Origin: Alphaproteobacteria bacterium
GTDB lineage: Bacteria; Myxococcota_A; UBA796; GCA-2862545
Assembly (NCBI GenBank): GCA_020632885.1
Contig: JACKEQ010000047.1
Coordinates: forward strand, 1 to 30,672
Direction of reading: 5' to 3'
DNA length: 30,672 nt
Every line of letters starts with the position of its first letter. The stretch's first letter is position 1. A program made the position numbers and the translations under genes. Below the pieces are notes generated by a model, which worked only from the letters and a program-made list of their open reading frames with translations, did no database searches and had not been told where the DNA came from. Below, piece after piece: positions 6,996 to 16,890 of the stretch.

Positions 6996-8176
6996 CCCGT
7001 CACGCTACCACGACCCAGGCCCACGGAATCCCGGAGCCGCCACACGGCTGCGCGCAGGTTCTGCTGCATCCTCTCCAACCCGAGGGGTGGCCGGACCGCC
7101 AGGGCCTCCAGGGCCCGACCCGCCGTGCGCGCTTCCCCGAGGAGATCGTCGACGGCCTGCTGGGCCCGCTCCCGGTCGGGTCTGACGCCCTCCATGCCCC
7201 AGAGCTTGCGCTCCGGATGGGCCCGCGGGAGGCCGAGGGCCCGCTCGACGCGGTCCAGAGCCCCGGGATCGATGGCGGGGAGCGCCAGGCCCTCCGCGAG
7301 CACCGAATAGCTCGCGATGGCCGCGCGACGACGGTCCAGCAGGGCCTGCAGGTCGGTGTCCGAGGTGTCTGCCCCCACGTAGATGCGCGTAGTCAGCGTG
7401 GCCACCACGTTCCGGAGGCTCGTCAGACGGTCGATGTCCAGGGTGGACGACCACACCAGCCCGACGGTCCGCTCCAGGGCGTCCGAGGCCTCCGTGCCGC
7501 CCGTCCGCCCGGCCACTGCTCGGTGGAGCTCCCGCCAGAACCCCGGTCCCCGCGCCTGGAGCCTGCAGGACCGGAGGTGGGCCGTGGCCACCCGCATCCC
7601 ACGGACAGCGCCATCTCCGAGCCACATCGCGCTCAGCGCATTCTCGGCGTCCACCGTCGCGAGGGTCGCGAGCCACGCCGCCCGGTCTCCCGTCGCGTAC
7701 GCCTCCGCCGCGGCGAACGCCTTCCCCAGCGCCACTCTGGCGCCCGCGACCCCGGGATCGGCCGTGCGCTCCAGCCGGACGGCGTCCCGTGCCGCGTCCA
7801 GCGCGCGTTCCCAGGCCTCCAGGGCCTCGGGGACCAGGGAAACGGCGAAGGTGGCCTCCGACCACGCGGCCTCGCCCCCCGATTCCACCTCGGGCTCCAG
7901 GGCGGCCGCGGCCAGCTCGAGCTCCGAGATGCGCCGGGCGTGCTCCATGGCCCGCATCCCCGCCTCCATCGCGGCGCGTCCACGCGCCTCCCGCTCGTCG
8001 GCGTACCGCCCGCGGAGCCCCAGCAGGACGCGCTCGAAGCTCCATCCGTCCAGCGCCACGACCTCCCGCCTGAGCTCGGCGACCTCCCCCTCCAGCTGGA
8101 CCTGCGCGTCCTCCGCGTCGCCGAGGGTCGCCAGCGCCTCCACCCACCGCGCGAGGGCCTCACGATCGACGGCCAC
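6992..8176 (-). CDS. Unrecognised 394-residue helical protein
   Basis: I do not recognise this family. The predicted protein is mostly charged alpha-helix: an N-terminal heptad-like segment (QVQLEGEVAELRREVVALDG), a long Ala/Glu/Arg-rich middle, and a C-terminus rich in Arg. No signal peptide, membrane helix or catalytic motif is evident. The GTG at 8176, 29 bases after pfaD, is the likely start; the open frame extends further upstream, but that part overlaps pfaD and looks non-coding. It is coupled by a four-base overlap to the Sel1 lipoprotein gene and lies behind pfaD, so it probably belongs to the same transcript. Confidence 0.65.
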   Translation of the reverse strand: MAVDREALARWVEALATLGDAEDAQVQLEGEVAELRREVVALDGWSFERVLLGLRGRYADEREARGRAAMEAGMRAMEHARRISELELAAAALEPEVESGGEAAWSEATFAVSLVPEALEAWERALDAARDAVRLERTADPGVAGARVALGKAFAAAEAYATGDRAAWLATLATVDAENALSAMWLGDGAVRGMRVATAHLRSCRLQARGPGFWRELHRAVAGRTGGTEASDALERTVGLVWSSTLDIDRLTSLRNVVATLTTRIYVGADTSDTDLQALLDRRRAAIASYSVLAEGLALPAIDPGALDRVERALGLPRAHPERKLWGMEGVRPDRERAQQAVDDLLGEARTAGRALEALAVRPPLGLERMQQNLRAAVWRLRDSVGLGRGSVTG

Positions 8177-8205
8177 CCGCAGGACGGCCCCGCGGAGCTC
8201 GCCGT

Positions 8206-10020
8206 TCAGCGAGGCAGCCGGGCGGCCCTCGCCTTCTCGGCAGCACCGCGCATCAGGAGCTCCGCCACACCGACGACCGTGCGGTTCACCACGTACTCCA
8301 TCGGGTGATCGTCCGGGATCCACTCGTTGAACGCGCCCATCGAGGGACCGCACCAGATCTGGTAGTCGCGCTTCCGGGCGGGGTCACCCATCCGGGCCCA
8401 GCGGGACGTCATCCCGAGGTACCAGCGGAACGTCAGCGCCATCCGGTGGTTCGGGCGCTCGAGCGCCTTCTTCACCTGCTGGGGGTCGCGCTGCTCCCAG
8501 TAGGCCCGCGTCTCCTCCCACACCTCGTCGAGGGGACGCTGGAAGATCTGCTTCTCGAGTCTGCTTCGCTCGGCCTCGGGCAGCGCGTCGAGGTCGCCGA
8601 CCGACTTGTAGAGGTCGTAGAGGCGCTGGGCGCGCTGGGCGTACATCGAGCCGCGCGAGAGCACCTGGACCTTGGCGCCGATCTCGAACATGTCGGGCGC
8701 AGGTCCGCTCGCGACGTCCGCGCTGCCGGCCTCGCCGAGCATGCGCTTCACCTCCTCGGACGTGCCGGCCTCGCGGGTCGCCTGGTTCACCGAGCCCGTG
8801 AGCACGTAGTCCGCACCCATGGCGAACGCGCCCCAGATGGACGTCGGTGTGCCGAGGCCGCCCGCCGCCCCCACGAACACGGGCCAGTCGGGCCGGGCGA
8901 GCGCGTCGCGGAGGGCCAGCATCTGCGGGAGGATGACGGGCAGCGCGCGGTGGTCGGTGTGCCCGCCGCTGTCGGCCTCCGCGGTGAGCGCCGTGGCGAT
9001 GGGGACCTGCCGGGCGAGCTCGAGCTGCTCGGCGGTGAGCTCGCCCTGGGCCACGAGCTGCTGGAGCATGGCGTCCGGCGCGGGCTGGAGGAAGCGACTG
9101 GCGACCTCCGTGCGGCTGATCTTCGCGAAGACCCGGTTGGGACAGACGATCCGACCGTTCTCCCGCCGGATGCCGTGGAGCCGGTAGCGGACGACGGCGT
9201 TCGTCAGACCCATGTACGCGGACGCGCTGATGGTGCGCACGCCGTGCTTCAGGAAGAGGTCGACGGTGGCCTCCTCCACGGCGGGCTCGTTCGGGTTGTG
9301 CAGGAGGTTCGCGCCCCAGGCGCCGGTCGCTCGGGAGGCGATGTCCGCGAGGGCCGCGTCCACCGCGGGGAGCGGGAGCCCTCCGGCGCCGAAGAAGCCG
9401 ATGAGCCCGGCGTTGCTCATGGCGACGACGAGGTCCACCGACGCGATGCCACCCGCCATCGCACCCGCCACGTAGGCCCACTTCACGCCGACGGTCTGGC
9501 GGAAGGCCGCGCTGCCGAGGTCCTCGGGGCCCAGGGGGTCCACGAGGCCCACCACGGGGAGCTGCCCGATGCCGGGTCCGTGCACGCCGTCGTGGTGGTA
9601 GCGGACGGTGCCGTCGACGTCGCGGACGGCCACGATGGGACGATCGAGGGCCGCGATCGCCGCCTCGCGCGGCACCGGCGGACCCGCGGGGCGGAACTGG
9701 GGACCCGTGTCGGTGGCCGCCAGCGGCGGGAGGTCGACCTCCTCGTCGACGATGGCGACGTCCGACCAGCGCACGGCCAGGCGGGCGCGCGAGCCCGCGC
9801 GGGTGACGCTGACCTCGAGCCCGTCGTCGGCCAGCATCACCTCGGCCACGGCGGGGTCACCGAGGACGGCGAGCAGCGGCCCGCGGCCCAGGGTCTCGAA
9901 GGCCTCCTGCAGGCCGCCGCCGTCGCTCATGAAGTCTTCGGGGTCCCCGCCAGCAGGGCGGATCCGGACCGCCATGGCGCCGTAGGCGGCGAGCGCGTCG
10001 AAGTGGGCAGCGAGAGACAT
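8206..10020 (-). CDS. pfaD: PfaD-family enoyl reductase (PUFA/polyketide type)
   Basis: A 604-residue FMN-dependent enzyme of the PfaD family, the trans-acting enoyl reductase of polyunsaturated fatty-acid and some polyketide synthases, related to nitronate monooxygenases. The TIM-barrel part is clear from VKWAYVAGAMAGGIASVDLV, FFGAGGLPLPAVDAAL, NPNEPAVEEATVDLFLKHGV, and the flavin-phosphate segment VFVGAAGGLGTPTSIWGAF with GADYVLTGSVNQ. The ATG at 10020 has GGAGG six bases before it. The open frame runs on 342 codons upstream over other genes, but this part is a shadow. The C-terminal domain (RPNHRMALTFRWYLGMTSRW) is also typical. No PfaA, PfaB or PfaC is in the window. Confidence 0.9.
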   Translation of the reverse strand: MSLAAHFDALAAYGAMAVRIRPAGGDPEDFMSDGGGLQEAFETLGRGPLLAVLGDPAVAEVMLADDGLEVSVTRAGSRARLAVRWSDVAIVDEEVDLPPLAATDTGPQFRPAGPPVPREAAIAALDRPIVAVRDVDGTVRYHHDGVHGPGIGQLPVVGLVDPLGPEDLGSAAFRQTVGVKWAYVAGAMAGGIASVDLVVAMSNAGLIGFFGAGGLPLPAVDAALADIASRATGAWGANLLHNPNEPAVEEATVDLFLKHGVRTISASAYMGLTNAVVRYRLHGIRRENGRIVCPNRVFAKISRTEVASRFLQPAPDAMLQQLVAQGELTAEQLELARQVPIATALTAEADSGGHTDHRALPVILPQMLALRDALARPDWPVFVGAAGGLGTPTSIWGAFAMGADYVLTGSVNQATREAGTSEEVKRMLGEAGSADVASGPAPDMFEIGAKVQVLSRGSMYAQRAQRLYDLYKSVGDLDALPEAERSRLEKQIFQRPLDEVWEETRAYWEQRDPQQVKKALERPNHRMALTFRWYLGMTSRWARMGDPARKRDYQIWCGPSMGAFNEWIPDDHPMEYVVNRTVVGVAELLMRGAAEKARAARLPR

Positions 10021-10058
10021 CGGGCGACCTCCGGCCGCCCGGTAACCTCCCGACCCCG

Positions 10059-10550
10059 TCAGTGGTGGTGGTGGCCGTCGGGACCGTGGGGGTGACCGTG
10101 GGCCTTCTCCTCGTCGGTCGCCGCGCGGATGGCGGTGATCTCGATGTCGAAGTGCAGGGTCTGGCCGGCCAGCGGGTGGTTCATGTCGATGAAGACGTGC
10201 TGGTCGTCGACGTCCGCGATCCAGATCGGCATGGCGTGGCCGTCGGGGGTCTGCGCCATGAGCTGCACGCCGGCCTGCAGCGGGATGTCGGGCGGGAACT
10301 CGCCCTTCGGGACGGGCTGCGGGTCGTTCCCGTCGTGCTCGCCGTAGCCGTCGGCGGGCGCCACGTCGGCCTTGAACTTCGCACCCACGGCCTTGCCGGC
10401 CATCTGGCTCTCGAGGCCCGGGACGATGTTGCCCGCCCCGTGGAGGTACGGGAGGGGCTCGCCACCACGGGAGGAGTCGAGGACCTGGCCCGCATCGTCG
10501 GTGAGGGTGTAGTGGAAGGTGACGACGTGGCCGTCGGCGATCGTGGACAT
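10059..10550 (-). CDS. slyD: SlyD-like FKBP-type peptidyl-prolyl isomerase
   Basis: A 163-residue FKBP of the SlyD subgroup: the N-terminal strand with VVTFHYTLTDDAGQVLDSS, the active-site loop GAGNIVPGLESQMAGKAVG, an inserted-in-flap chaperone domain (about residues 70-125) and a His-rich tail (HGHPHGPDGHHHH). SlyD proteins combine prolyl isomerase and chaperone activity, and bind nickel and other metals by such tails. There is no signal peptide, so it is cytoplasmic. It is the first gene of the minus-strand run with pfaD 38 bases downstream. The ATG is preceded by GGGAGAG. Confidence 0.88.
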   Translation of the reverse strand: MSTIADGHVVTFHYTLTDDAGQVLDSSRGGEPLPYLHGAGNIVPGLESQMAGKAVGAKFKADVAPADGYGEHDGNDPQPVPKGEFPPDIPLQAGVQLMAQTPDGHAMPIWIADVDDQHVFIDMNHPLAGQTLHFDIEITAIRAATDEEKAHGHPHGPDGHHHH

Positions 10551-10567
10551 GACTCTCTCCCGGGCGT

Positions 10568-10585
10568 CCGGAGATCCGTCTCCGG
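10568..10585. promoter_or_regulatory. Hairpin in the slyD-like/msrB divergent region
   Basis: A perfect 7-bp inverted repeat, CCGGAGA and TCTCCGG around a four-base loop, lies 18-35 nt upstream of the slyD-like start and about 57 nt upstream of msrB. It could be an operator for either gene or a leader hairpin. No convincing -35/-10 pair was found in the 91-bp region. Confidence 0.35.
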
Positions 10586-10641
10586 GTCCTCCGCGTAACC
10601 CCTGGGAGTCGAGGGGCATACGAAACAGCGAGGGAGGCATC

Positions 10642-11145
10642 ATGCTGAAGAAGACCATCGCGCTCACCCTGCTCGTCCTGTCCGCCTGTGGGCACGCCAG
10701 CGCGGGCGGAGAGCGTCCGAAGCCGACGCGGGCGGACAGGATCGAGAAGTCCGACGAGGCGTGGAAGGAGGCGCTCTCCGCCGAGGAGTACCGGATCCTC
10801 CGGCAGGCCGGCACGGAGCGGGCGTTCACGGGCAAGTACTGGGACGACCACGCGCCCGGGGTCTACGTGTGCGCGGGGTGTGGGCTGGAGCTCTTCAGCA
10901 GCACCGACAAGTTCGACTCCGGCACGGGCTGGCCGTCGTTCAGCAAGCCCATGGCGTCCGACCGGGTCGACGAGCACAGCGACGTCTCGTACGGCATGGT
11001 GCGCACCGAGGTCGCGTGCGCACGGTGTGGTGGGCACCTCGGGCACGTCTTCCCCGACGGTCCCCGCCCGACGGGTCTCCGCTACTGCATCAACGGCAAC
11101 GTGCTCGACAAGCAGCCGCTGCCCGAGGCGAAGCCGAAGCCCTGA
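10642..11145 (+). CDS. msrB: Peptide methionine-(R)-S-oxide reductase, lipoprotein form
   Basis: A 167-residue MsrB, which reduces the R-sulfoxide of methionine in proteins. The catalytic cysteine is Cys149 in GLRYCINGN. The two zinc-binding pairs are C77/C80 (CAGC) and C126/C129 (CARC). The core GTGWPSF and GHLGHVF are intact. A signal peptide ends in the lipobox LSAC (Cys16), so the enzyme acts in the periplasm or on a membrane surface rather than in the cytosol. GGAGG precedes the ATG. The longer open frame upstream of 10642 is unlikely. The catalytic residue is Cys, not Sec, in contrast with the peroxiredoxin at 20079. Confidence 0.93.
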   Translation: MLKKTIALTLLVLSACGHASAGGERPKPTRADRIEKSDEAWKEALSAEEYRILRQAGTERAFTGKYWDDHAPGVYVCAGCGLELFSSTDKFDSGTGWPSFSKPMASDRVDEHSDVSYGMVRTEVACARCGGHLGHVFPDGPRPTGLRYCINGNVLDKQPLPEAKPKP

Positions 11146-11151
11146 CGACGG

Positions 11152-11541
11152 TCAGCGGCCGAGGGCGGCCTTCCGCTCGGCCAGGGCGGCCTGGAGGAGC
11201 TCCCGGACCTCAGGACGCTGGAGGTCGGCGAGCGTGCGGACCTTCACGTGACGCATGGCGGCGCCCGTGCCCTCCAACAGGCCCGCGGGGTCGGGCAGGC
11301 CGGCACCACGATAGAAGCCTAGGTTCACCCAGCCCTTGTACGGAATGACGTACGAGTGGCTCTCGGACATCTTCTTCGGCCCGACGCCCCAGGAGACTGC
11401 CCGGTCGCCGAGACGGACGACCTCGACGACGTCGGGGTGCACCTCCCGCACCAGCTCCCGTGCGGCGAGCACCAGGGTGTGCAGGGCGGGCTCTGTCTCG
11501 GCCAGCAGCTCGTCGAGCGTCCCGGTCCGGGCCTTCGTCAT
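11152..11541 (-). CDS. DUF1801 family protein
   Basis: A 129-residue protein with the DUF1801 (YdhG-type) fold pattern: an N-terminal helix (LDELLAETEPALHTLVLAAR), LVREVHPDVVEVVRLGDRAV, SYVIPYKGWVNLGFYRGAGL, DPAGLLEGTGAAMRHVKVR. The family is found widely in bacteria with unknown function. It is divergent from the radical SAM gene across 44 bp and convergent with msrB across 6 bp. No Shine-Dalgarno stands out beyond a weak GAGGCGCGAG. Confidence 0.88.
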   Translation of the reverse strand: MTKARTGTLDELLAETEPALHTLVLAARELVREVHPDVVEVVRLGDRAVSWGVGPKKMSESHSYVIPYKGWVNLGFYRGAGLPDPAGLLEGTGAAMRHVKVRTLADLQRPEVRELLQAALAERKAALGR

Positions 11542-11585
11542 CTCGCGCCTCCGTCGTGTCCGCGGCCGCCAGGATAGCAGGCCCG

Positions 11586-12458
11586 ATGCGCTACGAAGGC
11601 ACCCTGTACCGCCCGCCGTCCGAGGCCGACAGCTACATCGTCCAGGCCACGCTCGGCTGCTCCTGGAACGCCTGCGTGTACTGCGACATGTACCGCACGA
11701 AGTCCTTCCGCGTGCGCCCGCTCGCCGAGACCCTCGCCGACATCACCCTCGCCGGACAGGTCCTGCGCGGGCGGGTCCGGAAGGTGTTCGTGGCCGACGG
11801 TGATGCGCTGATCCTGGACCTCGACCACTGGCTCCCGATCCTCGACGCCGCCCGCGAGAAGCTCGGTCCCCTCTCCCGGGTCAGCTGCTACGCGACCGCC
11901 CGCAACGTGCTCGAGAAGTCGGACGCGGAGCTCGAGACCCTCGTCCGGCACGGGCTCACGCGGCTCTACATCGGGCCGGAGTCCGGCGACGACGTCACCC
12001 TGAAGCGCATCGCCAAGGGCGCCACCCACGCCGAGCACGTCGAGGCCGCGCGGAAGGCCCACGCCGCCGGGATGGAGCTGTCGGTCATCGCGCTGCTCGG
12101 CGCGGGCGGGGTGGAGCGCTCCGAGGTGCACGCCGAGCGCACGGCGGAGCTCGTCACCGCGATGGACCCCGCGTTCTTCGCTGCGCTGAGCCTCACCGTG
12201 GTCCCGGGGACGCCGCTCGCGAAGCTCCAGGACCGCGGCGCCTTCGTGCTGCCCGATGTCCCCGGCCTCCTGCGCGAGCTCCGCACCCTGGTCGCCCACG
12301 CGCGTCCCACCGACGCCCTGTTCCGGACGAACCACGCCAGCAACCACCTCCCCCTCGCCGGCCGCCTCCCCCGCGACGGCCAGCGCATGGCGTCCCTCAT
12401 CGACGCGGCCCTCGCCGGTGCCGTGCGCCTGCGTCCCGAGCATCTTCGCGGTCTCTGA
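11586..12458 (+). CDS. Radical SAM protein
   Basis: A 290-residue enzyme with the iron-sulfur cluster motif CSWNACVYC: Cys25, Cys30 and Cys33 (spacing CX4CX2C, one residue wider than the classical first gap but common in this subgroup). It continues with the SAM-barrel segments VRKVFVADGDALILD, SCYATARNV, LTRLYIGPESGDDVTLKRI and MELSVIALLGAGG. The family resembles HemN/BchE-like uncharacterised radical SAM proteins with VQATLGCSWN near the N-terminus. The ATG at 11586 is supported only by a weak GGATAGCAGG. Substrate unknown. Confidence 0.88.
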   Translation: MRYEGTLYRPPSEADSYIVQATLGCSWNACVYCDMYRTKSFRVRPLAETLADITLAGQVLRGRVRKVFVADGDALILDLDHWLPILDAAREKLGPLSRVSCYATARNVLEKSDAELETLVRHGLTRLYIGPESGDDVTLKRIAKGATHAEHVEAARKAHAAGMELSVIALLGAGGVERSEVHAERTAELVTAMDPAFFAALSLTVVPGTPLAKLQDRGAFVLPDVPGLLRELRTLVAHARPTDALFRTNHASNHLPLAGRLPRDGQRMASLIDAALAGAVRLRPEHLRGL

Positions 12459-12484
12459 GGGAACCGGCGGAAGCCTGCGACGTC

Positions 12485-12507
12485 AGACCTCCGCATCCCG
12501 GAGGTCT
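12485..12507 (+). promoter_or_regulatory. Perfect hairpin containing the Shine-Dalgarno of the VWA gene
   Basis: AGACCTCCG (12485-12493) and CGGAGGTCT (12499-12507) pair over nine bases across a five-base loop. The GGAGG ribosome-binding site (12500-12504) of the VWA gene is entirely within the 3' arm, three bases before the ATG side of the stem ends. Folding would block initiation. There is no T-run, so it is not a typical intrinsic terminator for the radical SAM gene 27 bp upstream. Confidence 0.65.
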
Positions 12508-12510
12508 CCC

Positions 12511-13680
12511 ATGCAGCGCTGGCACATCAGCATCGTCCTCGCGGGCGCGACCGTCGTCGCGGCCGCCCTCGCTCCCCGCCTGTTCCCGCGCGCAGCCCCG
12601 CGCGTCTTCGAGCCCACCGTGGAGCCCGTCGTGGTCGCGCCGCCAGCGCCACCGCCCGTCGTCGACGCGCCCCCCCGCCACGTGGACGTCGTCCTCGCCC
12701 TCGACACGTCCGGCTCCATGGACAGCCTGCTGGACGGCGCCCGCGCCCGCCTCTGGGACATCGTGAACACCGTGGACGCGGAGGACCCCGAGGCCGAGCT
12801 CCGCGTCGCGCTCATCGCCTTCGGCTCGCCGCGCTGGGGTGCCGAGAACGGGTACGTGAAGATCCTGCAGCCCCTCACGGACGACCTCGACAGCGTCTAC
12901 ACCGCGGCCTTCACCCTCACGACCAACGGCGGCGACGAGTACGTCGGGACCACCGTGAAGACCGCGCTGGACGACCTGGCCTGGACCCCCGAGGGCAACC
13001 CCGACGACCGGCGTCTGCTGTTCATCGCGGGCAACGAGGGCGCCTACCAGGGCCCCCACGACCCCGACGCGATGGCCCGACTGGCCCGGTCCCGCGGGGT
13101 GATCGTGAGCACCCTGTTCGCCGGGACCGACGCCGGGGGTCGCAGCCAGGGCTGGCACACCGTCGCCGAGGCGGGTGGCGGGAAGTTCCTCACCGTGAAC
13201 GCCGAGGACAGCGCGCGTGGTGTCGCGTCCACCCCGTACGACGCCGAGATCCAGCGCCTGAACGAGACCCTCAACGGCACCTACGTGGCGTGGGGCTCGG
13301 CGGGTGCACAGAAGCTCGGCGAGCTCCGGGCCAACGACGACAAGGCGGGCACGATGGGAGCAGGGAGCCTCGTGAGCCGGATCGCCGCGAAGGGCGGGAA
13401 GAAGTTCAAGACCGCGAGCTGGGACCTCGTCGAGGCGAGCGAGCAGGGCCTCGTGGACGTGCGGACCGTCGACGCCAAGGACCTCCCCGCCGACCTCGCC
13501 GAACTGGGCGTGGCCGACCGCGTGGCCGAGGTGGAGCGCCGGAAGGCCGCCCGGTCCGCAGCCAAGCAGCAGCTCGAGACACTCTCGAAGAAGCGCGCCG
13601 CTCACCTCGACGAGGTCCGCGACCCCTACGACGCCGGCCTGGACCAGGCGATGACCGAGGCGCTGTCGGACCTCCTCTGA
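12511..13680 (+). CDS. Membrane-anchored VWA-domain protein
   Basis: A 389-residue protein. Residues 1-28 hold an uncleaved or cleaved export helix (ISIVLAGATVVAAALAP), followed by a Pro-rich linker. The von Willebrand factor A domain runs from about 55 to 250 with an intact MIDAS motif DTSGSM (Asp65, Ser67, Ser69), TNGGDEYVG and RLLFIAGNEG. The last third is charged helix, probably coiled coil (RVAEVERRKAARSAAKQQL). It is likely a periplasmic metal-dependent binding protein. The ATG follows GGAGG with six bases between, but that site is locked in a hairpin. The gene ends 10 bp from the convergent beta-helix gene. Confidence 0.88.
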   Translation: MQRWHISIVLAGATVVAAALAPRLFPRAAPRVFEPTVEPVVVAPPAPPPVVDAPPRHVDVVLALDTSGSMDSLLDGARARLWDIVNTVDAEDPEAELRVALIAFGSPRWGAENGYVKILQPLTDDLDSVYTAAFTLTTNGGDEYVGTTVKTALDDLAWTPEGNPDDRRLLFIAGNEGAYQGPHDPDAMARLARSRGVIVSTLFAGTDAGGRSQGWHTVAEAGGGKFLTVNAEDSARGVASTPYDAEIQRLNETLNGTYVAWGSAGAQKLGELRANDDKAGTMGAGSLVSRIAAKGGKKFKTASWDLVEASEQGLVDVRTVDAKDLPADLAELGVADRVAEVERRKAARSAAKQQLETLSKKRAAHLDEVRDPYDAGLDQAMTEALSDLL

Positions 13681-13690
13681 CCCTGCGGGC

Positions 13691-16846
<3,156 letters not shown>

Positions 16847-16890
16847 CGATCCTCCTCGCGAACCCTACCGCGACCCGAGGGACAGTCCGC

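Noticed and set aside
10021..11046. Upstream extension of the PfaD reading frame over 342 codons
   Set aside because: The extension crosses the slyD-like gene and the MsrB gene with Arg/Pro-rich sequence, while ATG 10020 has a good Shine-Dalgarno and fits the family N-terminus.
10642..11145. MsrB as a second selenoprotein
   Set aside because: The catalytic codon is TGC and there is no in-frame TGA before the natural stop.
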